From Bacillota bacterium (GTDB taxonomy: Bacteria; Bacillota; Clostridia; Lachnospirales; Cellulosilyticaceae), in contig JAEZJJ010000009.1 of NCBI GenBank assembly GCA_023436395.1, positions 1 to 58,936 of the forward strand: a stretch of DNA of 58,936 nt. The letters run 5' to 3'. The notes below the pieces were generated by a model, which saw nothing but the letters and a program-made list of their open reading frames with translations, ran no database searches and was not told the origin of the DNA. Below, one piece after another: positions 25,606-35,316 of this stretch. Every line of letters begins with the position of its first letter. Positions within the stretch are counted from its first letter, which is position 1. The position numbers were made by a program, and so were the translations under genes.

Positions 25606-27705
25606 TTATGCCAAAATGTCTAATAAGGCATCTTCACATTTAATATTTTCTTTTGCTACACTCACTACATCTTTATAGTGATCTGTATTAGTAACAATCA
25701 CTGGTGTAATAATGTGATAGCCTGCCTCTTGAATACCTTGGATATCGAAGTGTCCAATCAGGTCACCTTTTTTAACTGTTTGACCTTGTTCTACTTGAAT
25801 ATCAAAGTATTGTCCATTTAATTTAACTGTATCTATACCAATGTGGATTAAGATTTCTACTCCTTCATTAGAAGTAAGACCAATAGCATGTTTCGTTGTA
25901 TAAACAGCACTTACTGTCCCATCAAAAGGTGCTACTACTGTTCCTACTGTTGGCTCAATAGCCATTCCTTTACCAAGCATACCTGATGAGAATACCCCAT
26001 CCCCTACTTCTTCAAGAGCTACAGCTTTTCCTTCGATTGGTGCATATACTTGATGAGCTGCTGCAGCACTTACAGTTTCTTCTTTAACTGGCTCTACAGG
26101 AACATCACTTGCACTACTTTGTAAGTAGTCTTCTAAGTTAGATTTAATGACTGTTACTTTTGGTCCATAAATCACTTGTACGCCATTACCTTTTTTGATA
26201 ATCCCTGCTGCACCTGTTGTTTTAAGCACTGCTTCATCTACTAAATCACCATTATAAACAGTGATACGCAGTCTAGTTGCACAACAATCTACGTCACTTA
26301 TGTTGCCTTTTCCACCTAAACCTTTAGTAATAAGAGCTGAGATTTCTTGGTCTCCGCCTTCACCGTTTGCCTGTGCTTCTTTTCTAGCATTGACATCTGC
26401 TCTTGTGTAGAGTTTTACTTCTTCATCATCCTCTTCTCTACCTGGTGTTTTCATATTAAACTTCTTAATCATAAAGCTAAATAAGAAGTAATAAACCACG
26501 AAGTAAACAAGACCTACAAGTACAATGTAAATCCAATTTGTTTTTGCATTGCCTTGTAAAATACCAAATAAGAATAAGTCAATAAGTCCACCTGAAAAGG
26601 TCATTCCTACACCTACTCCTAGGATATGCATAAGCATGTAGCTAAGACCTGCTAAAATACAGTGAATACCATATAATATTGGAGCTACGAAAATAAATGT
26701 AAATTCAATTGGTTCTGTAATACCTGTAAGCATTGAAGTTAAAGCAGCTGATAATAATAATCCACCTGCAATTTTTTTCTTGTTTGTTTTAGCACATTGA
26801 TACATCGCAAAGGCTGCACCTGGTAAACCAAAAATCATAAATGAGAATTTACCAGCCATAAATCTTGTTGCCTCTACATTAAAACGTGTAATACCTGGTG
26901 TTGCAAGCTCTGCAAAGAAGATATTTTGAGCACCTTCAATAAGCTGACCGCCCACCATGGCTGTACCACCTACAGCTGTTTGCCAGAATGGTAAATAAAA
27001 TACATGGTGAAGCCCAAATGGAATTAAGGCTCTTTCCATAATACCGTATAACCAAGTTCCACCATAACCAGATTTAACAACTAAGTCACCTACGTGATAA
27101 ATCATTTCTTGCACTGGTGGCCAAAGGAAGAACATGGCAATCCCTACTGCTAAATAAGTGATAGCAGAAATAATCGGTACGAATCTTGTTCCACCAAAGA
27201 ATGATAATACTTGTGGTAATTCAATTTTGTAGAAACGATTGTGTAAGGCAGCTACACCAAGACCTACAATAATACCCCCAAATACACCCATTTGGAATGA
27301 AGTAATCCCAACAACTTCTGTGGTTGCACCTGCAAGCATAGCTTCTGTCCCACCATTAATATTAATCATGGCACTAATGGAAGCATGCATAACGAAGAAA
27401 GCAACTGCTGCAGAAAGGGCTGCAACTTCTTTCTCTTTCTTAGCCATACCAATGGCTACACCCATTGCAAATAGAATAGGTAAGTTTGCAAATACGATAT
27501 CCCCTGCTGCATTCATAACAGTTAAAATCGCATTTAAAATAGTTCCAGGTCCCATGAGCTTCATTAGACCATAAGCTTCTAAGGTTGTTGTGTTAGTAAA
27601 TGAACCACCAATACCAAGAAATAGTCCAGCTACTGGTAGTAATGCAATGGGAAGCATAAACGATCTTCCAATACGTTGTAAAACACCAAAAATCTTGTCT
27701 TTCAT
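25606..27705 (-). CDS. ptsG: PTS glucose transporter, EIICBA
   Basis: 699 residues, the size of Bacillus PtsG. The EIIC membrane domain covers about 1-420, EIIB about 450-530 with the phosphorylated Cys in DVDCCATRLRITV (near 474), and EIIA about 550-690 with TTKHAIGLTSNEG and the active His in ILIHIGIDT (near 617). It imports and phosphorylates glucose with phosphate from HPr. It is preceded by a GlcT-type antiterminator gene and a RAT/terminator pair, which favours glucose over N-acetylglucosamine specificity. All three domains are intact. Confidence 0.9.
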   Translation of the reverse strand: MKDKIFGVLQRIGRSFMLPIALLPVAGLFLGIGGSFTNTTTLEAYGLMKLMGPGTILNAILTVMNAAGDIVFANLPILFAMGVAIGMAKKEKEVAALSAAVAFFVMHASISAMININGGTEAMLAGATTEVVGITSFQMGVFGGIIVGLGVAALHNRFYKIELPQVLSFFGGTRFVPIISAITYLAVGIAMFFLWPPVQEMIYHVGDLVVKSGYGGTWLYGIMERALIPFGLHHVFYLPFWQTAVGGTAMVGGQLIEGAQNIFFAELATPGITRFNVEATRFMAGKFSFMIFGLPGAAFAMYQCAKTNKKKIAGGLLLSAALTSMLTGITEPIEFTFIFVAPILYGIHCILAGLSYMLMHILGVGVGMTFSGGLIDLFLFGILQGNAKTNWIYIVLVGLVYFVVYYFLFSFMIKKFNMKTPGREEDDEEVKLYTRADVNARKEAQANGEGGDQEISALITKGLGGKGNISDVDCCATRLRITVYNGDLVDEAVLKTTGAAGIIKKGNGVQVIYGPKVTVIKSNLEDYLQSSASDVPVEPVKEETVSAAAAHQVYAPIEGKAVALEEVGDGVFSSGMLGKGMAIEPTVGTVVAPFDGTVSAVYTTKHAIGLTSNEGVEILIHIGIDTVKLNGQYFDIQVEQGQTVKKGDLIGHFDIQGIQEAGYHIITPVIVTNTDHYKDVVSVAKENIKCEDALLDILA

Positions 27706-27749
27706 TTCTTCCTCCTTATTATGTTAAAAATATAATTTATAAAATAAAT

Positions 27750-27826
27750 AAGACCAAAGAAAAATTTACAGCCTAAATAAGCCCTAAACTTCTCCTTGGT
27801 CTTGCCTGCCTTACCAGTCACAACCC
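27750..27826 (-). promoter_or_regulatory. RAT antiterminator and overlapping terminator before ptsG
   Basis: On the minus strand the RAT (27798-27826) reads GGGTTGTGACTGGTAAGG followed by CAGGCAAGACC, closely like the Bacillus GlcT target. It overlaps the 5' arm of a terminator (AAGACCAA ... TTGGTCTT). Unphosphorylated GlcT binding the RAT would allow readthrough into ptsG. Confidence 0.85.
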
Positions 27827-27829
27827 AAT

Positions 27830-28666
27830 CTATGAGTGATCCGTTATTCTTTTCATATGTACAGTCAAGAAAGCCATTTCTTCTTCACCTACATTTTTAT
27901 GATAAGCATCGTGTATATAATGACGAACAAGTTCCGCACATCGATAATCCTTAGGATATTGTCTTTTCACCATATCTAGGAAGATTAAGTCCTCACTTCT
28001 AGGTCCTGTATTATTAAAGAGACGCTGACCGAAGAATTTTAAATGGGTGACTAATCTATCGTAATATAAAGACTCTTCATCAAAATCTACTTGGTAGTAA
28101 TCCTTAATGATTTGAAGTACATTTTGAATAAGCTGCGTAATATGCATCATATCCGACATCTGCGTATCTAGCTCCGCATTGACAATATGAAGGGCAATAA
28201 AACCAGCCTCATCTATAGGGAGTTCTACCTTCAACTTATTTTTAATAATCTCAAGTGCCTCTAGCCCTATCTGATACTCCATTGGATAAAAACGTTTAAT
28301 CTCCGTGAGCAGTGCATTCTTATAATACTGTCCTTTATTTAAACGCTTAATAGCAAAACTAATGTGATCTGTGAGAGTTATATAGATATTTTCATTTAAC
28401 TGTCTCTTTAAAGAAACTCTTGCATGTTCAATGACTTCTGTACAAGTACTAAGATACTCTAGCGGAATATCAGATAATAACTCTTGTAATTTATTGCCCA
28501 TGGTTCCATCAGCAGTCTTGTAAATCTTTTCAATTTGCTTTTCTTCCACCCTATCATTAGGCTTCTTCTGAAATCCAATTCCTAAGCCCCTTATAATGAC
28601 TTCTTGCCCCTCTGTATTTTTAGCACATACAATATTATTGTTAATCACTTTTAATATTTGGTACAT
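27830..28666 (-). CDS. glcT: GlcT/LicT family PRD antiterminator
   Basis: 278 residues. The N-terminal CAT RNA-binding domain is MYQILKVINNNIVCAKNTEG with EVIIRGLGIGFQKKPND. Two PRD domains follow with conserved histidines: TDHISFAIKR and FIALHIVNAEL in PRD1; RLVTHLKFFGQRL and FLTVHMKRI in PRD2. It binds RAT RNA when glucose is present; EIIGlc-dependent phosphorylation of the PRDs controls it. The RAT sequences favour GlcT over LicT. It is followed by ptsG and preceded by a second RAT, so it likely controls itself as well. Confidence 0.88.
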   Translation of the reverse strand: MYQILKVINNNIVCAKNTEGQEVIIRGLGIGFQKKPNDRVEEKQIEKIYKTADGTMGNKLQELLSDIPLEYLSTCTEVIEHARVSLKRQLNENIYITLTDHISFAIKRLNKGQYYKNALLTEIKRFYPMEYQIGLEALEIIKNKLKVELPIDEAGFIALHIVNAELDTQMSDMMHITQLIQNVLQIIKDYYQVDFDEESLYYDRLVTHLKFFGQRLFNNTGPRSEDLIFLDMVKRQYPKDYRCAELVRHYIHDAYHKNVGEEEMAFLTVHMKRITDHS

Positions 28667-28691
28667 CCTACTCCTCTTCCCTCCACACTAA

Positions 28692-28764
28692 AAAAGACCA
28701 CATTTATTACATGCGAAATACGCACAATAAAGATGGTCTTGCCTGCTTTACCAGTCACAATCCG
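28692..28764 (-). promoter_or_regulatory. RAT antiterminator and terminator before glcT
   Basis: A second RAT, GGATTGTGACTGGTAAAG then CAGGCAAGACC, overlaps a terminator AAGACCA ... TGGTCTT plus T6 on the minus strand, giving autoregulation of glcT. Confidence 0.85.
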
Positions 28765-28854
28765 TTTTCCATTAACTACATTTATTGTAATACATATCCA
28801 ATTTTATGTCAATTAAATGAGAAACTTTTATATATTTTTCCCTTTAGAGAATCC

Positions 28855-30354
28855 CTAAATCAAATAATGGCATCTTATATTTTCTCTTAACTCTAGAATA
28901 TTCTCCTCCCCTAACTGAGTTATTTCACTGGTTTCTGATTGCTCTATGGGTAGGCATAATTGCATATAGCCACTCTTTTCATTTTTTAGAATCTCAATAC
29001 TTCCTTGATGCAATTTTATGACTTCTTGCAAATACTGTATACTCAGTATATCCATCATTTCTTCTTCTGCATAAAAGTCATTAAGTTTCCTCAAAGTTTC
29101 TTCAATTTGATTAATACTTGAGTGAAATAATTCTATCTCTAATGGTTTTCCTTCTCTCCTTCTCATGTGAACATAGATGATTTTGTCATCATCTATTTGA
29201 AGCATCAAATATAAAAGTTGCAGAAAAGCTTGTTGTAATAATTCTTTACTTACAAAGCTATTGATTTCCTCTTCTTGAGGATTAAAAATGAACCTACACG
29301 CCCTATATTCTTCAGATAAAGCTTCTATCACATTTTCAATGAGTTCAACCACATTATATTGGGCACACTTAAAACTAATCTGCCCACTTTTAATCTTTTG
29401 AATATCAATCATCATTTGTACAATGTTGAGGCTTTGGTTGCACTGAGCCTTCAGCTCTTTTATTTCCTTGTCTAATTGCTGATTTGTTCGATAATCTAGA
29501 CTTAATAAATCTATGGCACTTTTTATAACATTAATAGGAGTCTTTAATTCATGAGATAAATTAACAATCATCATACTCATCTTACTATGATCATCAATCT
29601 TATTTGTAGCAGCTTCTAATTTAAAAATTTTCTTAGACATAGGTTGCTCAATACCTATTGTTAAAGCGCATCTTAAAAGATAATAGTTCCGAAAAAAATG
29701 TAGGGTAAGACATATTGGCGCAAAATAAGCCATTGTATTAAACGTATAGCATAGGCATTGGGCAAAGTTACATAACGTAAAATATCTAAAATAATAAATT
29801 CCTTTGCCTAGCTCCTTCTTATATTTCTTCCCAATAAACACATATATGCAACACCCTAAAATAGCCCCTTTTGAGAAAAGCATCCCAAATTCTTGTACTA
29901 ATTCCTTATTATTTACTAACAAGTTACTGCTTAGTACGCTAATTACAAAACTTATGCCCACCATATAGTCTACCCTTCTAGGTCTTATCTCCATGAAAAT
30001 TAAACCCATGATGATTACTAACATAAGCGTATTAAAAATAGTATTACTACTCCAAATAAGGTATATACTAAATCTTTCCTTTTCTCCTATTGTTGTTAAA
30101 TAAAGCAAAAATAAAATAAGTATATGAAGACACATTGAAGAAAGTGCTAATGCATTTATTATATTAGTCATTGTCTTAGAAATATAATTGGTTAAACTCA
30201 ACTTAGTGCCAATAGCAAGACATATATTTCCCAGCACCAATATCAAAATAACGCCCTCAAGCTTTACGATAGTCTCTATCTGAACACACACAATACTTAC
30301 TACTAGTATCCAAATAACTACCTGCGCCATATAATTTTGTCGTTTACAAATCAT
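28855..30354 (-). CDS. membrane histidine-kinase-like protein with intact phospho-His but degenerate ATPase domain
   Basis: 499 residues. About seven hydrophobic helices fill residues 1-230 without a recognised sensor fold. An H-box follows with His268 in NLSHELKTPIN, then a helical hairpin. The region where an HATPase_c domain should be (330-480) keeps the fold length but lacks a recognisable N-box (FLQLLYLMLQID instead of NLL.NA) and DxGxG and GxGLGL motifs. It starts 4 bases after the stop of the preceding kinase gene, so both are probably made together. It looks like a phospho-acceptor that needs another protein's kinase domain. No response regulator is adjacent. Confidence 0.8.
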   Translation of the reverse strand: MICKRQNYMAQVVIWILVVSIVCVQIETIVKLEGVILILVLGNICLAIGTKLSLTNYISKTMTNIINALALSSMCLHILILFLLYLTTIGEKERFSIYLIWSSNTIFNTLMLVIIMGLIFMEIRPRRVDYMVGISFVISVLSSNLLVNNKELVQEFGMLFSKGAILGCCIYVFIGKKYKKELGKGIYYFRYFTLCNFAQCLCYTFNTMAYFAPICLTLHFFRNYYLLRCALTIGIEQPMSKKIFKLEAATNKIDDHSKMSMMIVNLSHELKTPINVIKSAIDLLSLDYRTNQQLDKEIKELKAQCNQSLNIVQMMIDIQKIKSGQISFKCAQYNVVELIENVIEALSEEYRACRFIFNPQEEEINSFVSKELLQQAFLQLLYLMLQIDDDKIIYVHMRRREGKPLEIELFHSSINQIEETLRKLNDFYAEEEMMDILSIQYLQEVIKLHQGSIEILKNEKSGYMQLCLPIEQSETSEITQLGEENILELRENIRCHYLI

Positions 30355-30358
30355 TTTA

Positions 30359-31942
30359 TTAGACTCCTATGTCTGAAAATTCAACTTGAACTCTTTTTTT
30401 AAGTAATTCCTGGTTTTTCTTTGTACCTTCTTTAGCTATTCGCTGTCTACTTTGTCTAAGTGGTAAATTAATCATTATATTGGTCCCCTTATTTAATTTA
30501 CTCTTGATATGTATTTCTCCGTTATGTAAATCCACCAATGACTTAACAATAGCAAGGCCTAATCCACTTCCTTCTTGTTGACGTATCAGCTTAGACTCCA
30601 CCCTTATAAACCTAGAGAATACATCCACTAGTAACTCCTCAGGAATACCTATTCCTGTATCTTGTATAACGATATGGGCTCTATTTTCCTTCTCAAAAAC
30701 AAAGATTCTAATATTTCCACCAGTTTCCGTATACTTGACACTGTTTGAAATAAGATTAAGTACTATTCTCTCTATAGCTTGTATATCTACATCACACCAT
30801 ATCTCTTGATTTCCCCCAAAGTACTGCATATCTAATTGTTTTTGCATCATATAGGGTTCAATAGAGTTCATAATATTTGCTACCAACTTTGCTAAATCAA
30901 TTCTTTCAAACTGGATGTCTAATGCCCCTTTTCCGTAATTATTAATGCTCATAATATTATTACTTAACTTAATTAATCGATTACAATTCTTTTCAATCTT
31001 CTCTATATAATCTATATCTTGTTTTATATCTCTATTGGTTATCTTCTCGGAAAATCCTTCTACTTTCTTACTCATACTTTCTATAATGTTCTCTACTTGA
31101 GCAGCAGATGCAGCTAAAATTTTCCCCTCCATTTGCATTCGTATTGCTTCTTCTTCCTTATCTAATAGCTCTCTATTTATTTTTTTTGCAGTAATACTTA
31201 AGGTACTTTCCTCTACATAACCAAAAACAAATAAATAATTTAATGCTTCTAAAATATAATAAATAATATTTAATACACCCCAACCACATACACATGCCAC
31301 AATAACCAGTGAAAGACTAATTAATTTAATGGTATAGATTCTTTTAAATACCTTTCGCTCCTTTAGACTCATTAAATTAACCTGCTTTTTTGCTGCTCCC
31401 CAACTGATTAAAATAATACACCCTAATACTACAGCTGTAACAATTTTCACTTGCATCGTATAGCCATACTTTACTAAGTATGGATCTATAGGCAAAGATA
31501 TAAAGCATAAGACAACACTTATACTTGTGATACTTACTACAAGTACAATCCACTTCTTAAGGTCACATTCTTCATCTATCCAATTGATGCAAATGACCAA
31601 AAACATGACTTCATATATACTGCACTGTAAATTCTCCTTAATATAGGTAGGATTATGAGGAAAAGTATGGCTTGAGTAAATAAAAAATGTCATAATCACT
31701 ACAACCAAAGAACTACTGAGCAAATAGCAGATTGCCATCATATTAGCCCTATTGTTAATTTTGATAGATAGATTATTCCAAATTAGAATGAACCCAGCTA
31801 CTGAAAAAAACACCTTTACTGCGTTACTCATAAAATAAATGAGCCTACCTACATCATTATTTTCAAAATTTACACCATAGGTTATTGCTAAAAAGATAAA
31901 TACACCACTAATAAAAACACAGGTCTCTCTCAGCTTTTTCAA
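30359..31942 (-). CDS. membrane sensor histidine kinase with intact ATPase domain but no phospho-accepting histidine
   Basis: 527 residues from TTG 31942 (AAGGA upstream). Seven or eight membrane helices in 1-240 resemble the N-terminus of the downstream kinase in layout. The dimerisation helix has ILAASAAQVENII (near 275-287) where the SHELRTPL box should be, with no His. The catalytic domain is complete: N-box NLISNSVKYTE (397-407), DTGIGI (428-433), F-box FSRF and GSGLGLAIVKSL (458-469). It should bind ATP yet cannot autophosphorylate on its own H-box. First gene of the pair. Confidence 0.85.
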   Translation of the reverse strand: MKKLRETCVFISGVFIFLAITYGVNFENNDVGRLIYFMSNAVKVFFSVAGFILIWNNLSIKINNRANMMAICYLLSSSLVVVIMTFFIYSSHTFPHNPTYIKENLQCSIYEVMFLVICINWIDEECDLKKWIVLVVSITSISVVLCFISLPIDPYLVKYGYTMQVKIVTAVVLGCIILISWGAAKKQVNLMSLKERKVFKRIYTIKLISLSLVIVACVCGWGVLNIIYYILEALNYLFVFGYVEESTLSITAKKINRELLDKEEEAIRMQMEGKILAASAAQVENIIESMSKKVEGFSEKITNRDIKQDIDYIEKIEKNCNRLIKLSNNIMSINNYGKGALDIQFERIDLAKLVANIMNSIEPYMMQKQLDMQYFGGNQEIWCDVDIQAIERIVLNLISNSVKYTETGGNIRIFVFEKENRAHIVIQDTGIGIPEELLVDVFSRFIRVESKLIRQQEGSGLGLAIVKSLVDLHNGEIHIKSKLNKGTNIMINLPLRQSRQRIAKEGTKKNQELLKKRVQVEFSDIGV

Positions 31943-32041
31943 CTTATATCATCCTTATTCTTGTATTATATTCTATAATATATCATATTTTTAGCAAATG
32001 TATACTATAAATTTAAAATATTCTGTAAAATTATGTTTTAA

Positions 32042-32068
32042 AAAAGAGTTGCTTTTAGCAACTCTTTC
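32042..32068. terminator. terminator of aroF-pheA
   Basis: AAAGAGTTGC/GCAACTCTTT hairpin just past the pheA stop. Confidence 0.8.
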
Positions 32069-32073
32069 CCTTC

Positions 32074-33018
32074 CTATTCCATTTGCTGATAATTCCCCAG
32101 TATCTTAAAGTATGGACATTGTTCTTTAATTTTACTAAGGGCTATGAGTACATTGACATCTTGCAAGTTCCCTTCTAAATCTGCAAAGAAATAATACTCC
32201 CATTTCTTATCTAACAAAGGCCTAGATTGTATCTTTAAAAGGTTTAATCCATTATACGCAAAATGCCCTAATATATTATAGAGTGAGCCACTGGTATGAG
32301 AGGTATTAAAGACTAGGCTAATCTTATCACAGTTATCTGTAATGTGCATTTTCTTGGCGAGTACAATAAAACGTGTGGAATTGTATCTATTAAAGTGAAT
32401 ATTAGGCACTAGAATATCTAGACCATAAAGATTTGCAGCACGCTTGCTCGCAATCGCAGCCTTAGTAGGATCCTTGAGTTCAGCCACTAATTGACAGGCA
32501 GTAGCTGTATTAATATATGGCACTTGCTCCATATGCCCATGCCTCTTTAAGAAAGCTTTAGACTGAGAAAGCCCCTGAGGATGAGAATAAACTTCCTTAA
32601 TCTCTTCTATCTTTGCCCCTTGAAGCCCGATTAAGTTATGTTCTATCTTAATGATTTCCTCCCCAACAATATAAAGGGCATGTTCTTTGATTAAATCATA
32701 GGTATCAAAGACCTCACCTGCACTAGAGTTTTCTATAGGTAATACCCCATAGTCAATCTGGTCTTCAAGCAATGCTTCAATGACATCCTCAAAGGAGTCA
32801 TGAGCAATAAGTTCTGACCAAGCCCCTCTAAAATAAGCATAGGCGGCTTCCTCTCCATAAGCACCTGGTACACCTTGGAACCCTACTTTAGGAGAAGGCT
32901 TCACTGTGGCATGAATCCCCTCTTCTATCTGATTTAAAATGTAACTACTATGCTCATACAAATTTTCAATTGATAATTGCAACCTTGCTGTAATGCCTTT
33001 ATAGTCTGTTTCTCCCAT
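32074..33018 (-). CDS. pheA: prephenate dehydratase
   Basis: 314 residues. An N-terminal 45-residue helical extension of unknown role precedes the dehydratase domain (VGFQGVPGAYGEEAA, DYGVLPIENSSAGEV, YSHPQGLSQ, the catalytic-site motif NSTRFIVL). A C-terminal ACT domain (SLVFNTSHTSGSLYNILGHF, LLKIQSRPLLDKKWEYYFF) is expected to bind phenylalanine for feedback control. The extension could be a remnant of a chorismate mutase as in bifunctional P-proteins, but it is too short to be one. It lies 4 bases after aroF. Confidence 0.93.
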   Translation of the reverse strand: MGETDYKGITARLQLSIENLYEHSSYILNQIEEGIHATVKPSPKVGFQGVPGAYGEEAAYAYFRGAWSELIAHDSFEDVIEALLEDQIDYGVLPIENSSAGEVFDTYDLIKEHALYIVGEEIIKIEHNLIGLQGAKIEEIKEVYSHPQGLSQSKAFLKRHGHMEQVPYINTATACQLVAELKDPTKAAIASKRAANLYGLDILVPNIHFNRYNSTRFIVLAKKMHITDNCDKISLVFNTSHTSGSLYNILGHFAYNGLNLLKIQSRPLLDKKWEYYFFADLEGNLQDVNVLIALSKIKEQCPYFKILGNYQQME

Positions 33019-33022
33019 TTTC

Positions 33023-34051
33023 CTATTTCACCCCACTGATACGGCGTTCTTCTACTGCCGCATATTTCTTTATTTTACCTACGACTTCTTTAAAGCCTTC
33101 TGGTGTTACGGATTGTGGTCCATCACACAGTGCTTTCTCTGGATTGTTATGTACTTCAATAATAAGACCATCTGCACCTGCTGCAATAGCTGCTACGCAC
33201 ATAGGCTCTACCATATAGCGAAGCCCTGTGGCATGGCTTGGGTCAATGATAATTGGCAGGTGGCTTAGCTTTCTAATAGCAGGAATTGAAGATAAATCTA
33301 AGGTATTACGTGTATAATTTTCAAAGGTTCTAATTCCTCGCTCGCAAAAGATGACCTGTTCATTTCCTCCAGCCATAATATACTCTGCTGACATAATCCA
33401 CTCTTCTATTGTAGCAGAAAGACCTCTCTTGAGTAAAATCGGCTTTTTAATTTGCCCTAGCTGTTTAAGTAGTGAGAAATTCTGCATATTTCTGGCTCCC
33501 ACTTGAATGATATCTACATCTTCTACAAACTGATCTAGAGTAGCTGGATCCATGATTTCTGTCACAATAGGAAGCCCGGTCTTCGCTCTAGCAATCTTAA
33601 GGAGTTCCAAGCCTTCTGCTTCTAAGCCTTGGAAAGCATAAGGAGAAGTACGAGGTTTGTAAGCCCCTCCTCTAAGGAAAGTGGCACCAGACGCCTTAAC
33701 AGCTTCTGCAATGCCTATGATTTGCTCCTCACTTTCTACAGAGCAAGGTCCTGCAATGATGGCAATGTCTTGCCCACCAATTTTTCTTCCCCCCACTTCA
33801 AAAATACTATTATCAGGATGAAAAGCTCTATTTGCCTTTTTATAAGGTTCTTTCACACGCATAGCCTTATCTACTCTATAGTCTCTAGAAATATCATCTA
33901 GTTCAATAGAAGACGTATCCCCTACAACCCCTAGTACTGTACATTGACTTCCTGTAATCTTTTGAATACTAATATCATAACTCCCAGTAAGCTCCTCCAT
34001 TAAACGCGTAATTTCTTCTTCTGGCGTATTGTTTCTCATAACTATAATCAT
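33023..34051 (-). CDS. aroF: 3-deoxy-7-phosphoheptulonate (DAHP) synthase, AroF/AroH-type
   Basis: 342 residues: an N-terminal ferredoxin-like regulatory domain (1-70, IIVMRNNTPEEEITRLMEEL) and the TIM-barrel synthase domain with IIAGPCSVES, FLRGGAYKPRTSPYAFQG, EIMDP, GARNMQNFSLL, LLKRGLSATIEEWI, CERGIRTFE and DPSHATG. It joins PEP and erythrose 4-phosphate at the entry of the shikimate pathway. GGAGG precedes the ATG. It pairs with pheA, which suggests an operon aimed at phenylalanine. No T-box is visible upstream. Confidence 0.94.
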   Translation of the reverse strand: MIIVMRNNTPEEEITRLMEELTGSYDISIQKITGSQCTVLGVVGDTSSIELDDISRDYRVDKAMRVKEPYKKANRAFHPDNSIFEVGGRKIGGQDIAIIAGPCSVESEEQIIGIAEAVKASGATFLRGGAYKPRTSPYAFQGLEAEGLELLKIARAKTGLPIVTEIMDPATLDQFVEDVDIIQVGARNMQNFSLLKQLGQIKKPILLKRGLSATIEEWIMSAEYIMAGGNEQVIFCERGIRTFENYTRNTLDLSSIPAIRKLSHLPIIIDPSHATGLRYMVEPMCVAAIAAGADGLIIEVHNNPEKALCDGPQSVTPEGFKEVVGKIKKYAAVEERRISGVK

Positions 34052-34227
34052 CTTTATTTCCTCCCTATTTTATCTACTATTTTCCTATCTTAGTAGGTCT
34101 CATTTCTATTATTTTTAAGCACCTATGTATTTATAACAACTTATTCCTTTGGCTTTCCTTGCAAGAATACTGGGCCCTTTCTTCTTTGCAAGCCTGCTTA
34201 AGTAATAAATGAATTTTCAAAATAATA

Positions 34228-34259
34228 AAAGCCCTATGCTCCTAAGAACATAAGGCCTT
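34228..34259. terminator. terminator-like hairpin upstream of aroF
   Basis: AAGGCCTTATG ... CATAGGGCTTT on the minus strand, followed by TTATTATTTTG. It ends whatever is transcribed from the 34.3-34.5 kb region. Confidence 0.6.
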
Positions 34260-34317
34260 ATATCTTATTTTATACGCATTTAAGATATATTGATTTAGAC
34301 TAATATGCTAGAAGACT

Positions 34318-34426
34318 TTAACCTATTTTGTTTACAGCAAAAATAACCAGCGCTAAAATAAAAATAGCCCCAGCTAAAAAAGTAAAAGTTAAATTGTGCT
34401 GTCAATTTTTTAGTTAAAGTACTCAT
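34318..34426 (-). pseudogene. short hydrophobic peptide gene, apparently frameshifted
   Basis: AAGGAGAT precedes ATG 34426 (MSTLTKKLTAQ). That frame soon loses sense, while the next frame reads NLTFTFLAGAIFILALVIF and AVNKIG, a clean membrane helix with a stop at 34318. Joining the two needs one frame change in the T-rich stretch near 34390. It may be a small membrane protein with a mutation or sequencing error. The rest of 34052-34545 shows only the terminator hairpin. Confidence 0.4.
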
Positions 34427-34545
34427 CAATAGATCTCCTTCCTTGATTTATTCCAAATTTATTGCAAAATTGTATTTTATTTATAATACTTCTGAATTAG
34501 GTACATTATAAGTGCATTTATTTTTTTTGTCAATAAGTCTACCTC

Positions 34546-35316
34546 TTATTTCAATAATCGAGGCACAATATATTTTTGCCCCTCTTCTTCAATCACATGT
34601 AGCTTTTGTCCATAAACCCTCTGTAATTCTTCCCCCTCCAATAGCTCTTCACAAGTCCCTGACTTGACAAGCTTTCCTTTGTCCATGAGCAAAAGTTCTT
34701 CGCAGCTTTGAAGGGCGAGGTTTAAGTCGTGAAGTACCATAACAATAGTGAGCTTCCGCTTTTGTTTGAGTCTTTCAATGCATCCCATAAGTTCAACGCT
34801 ATTATGCATATCTAGCATAGAAGTGGGTTCATCTAATAATAATAAAGGGGTATTTTGAAGCAGTGCCCTTCCTATAAACACCTTTTGGGCTTCACCGCCG
34901 CTTAAGGTATTAATAGGTTGGTCTTTAAGATGGGTAATCTGCAGTTCTTCTAGAAGCGCCTCCACTTCCTCTTCCACCTTTTCACTTAGATTCCCCCACA
35001 AGTCCATTTCTGTATATTTTCCCATGAGGAGTATCTCATACACACTAAAATCTACGTTCCTTATATTTTCTTGAAACACAAAGCTTACCTTCTTGGCATA
35101 TTCCTTGACAGGAAAACTTCGAATATCTCTTTCTTCATAAAACACTGTGTTTTTAGGAGGTACCAGTAAGTTCATCATATGCTCAAGCAAGGTGCTTTTC
35201 CCTGCCCCATTAGGGCCTATAATTCCATAAGTCTTGCCTTTTTCAAATTGGAAGGAAACATGGTTCAATATATCTTTATTTCTTTTACTATAGCTTAAAT
35301 TTTCTATACGAAGCAC
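34546..35316 (-). CDS. btuD: cobalamin ABC transporter, ATP-binding protein
   Basis: 256 residues of the FecE/BtuD group. Walker A GPNGAGKST, Q-loop VFQEN, signature LSGGEAQ, Walker B LLLLDEPTSMLD and the H-loop VLHDLN are all present. It energises the permease encoded just upstream. GTG start, overlapping the permease stop by one base (TAGTG). The cobalamin riboswitch upstream of the three-gene operon assigns the substrate; without it a siderophore would be equally likely. Confidence 0.85.
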   Translation of the reverse strand: MLRIENLSYSKRNKDILNHVSFQFEKGKTYGIIGPNGAGKSTLLEHMMNLLVPPKNTVFYEERDIRSFPVKEYAKKVSFVFQENIRNVDFSVYEILLMGKYTEMDLWGNLSEKVEEEVEALLEELQITHLKDQPINTLSGGEAQKVFIGRALLQNTPLLLLDEPTSMLDMHNSVELMGCIERLKQKRKLTIVMVLHDLNLALQSCEELLLMDKGKLVKSGTCEELLEGEELQRVYGQKLHVIEEEGQKYIVPRLLK

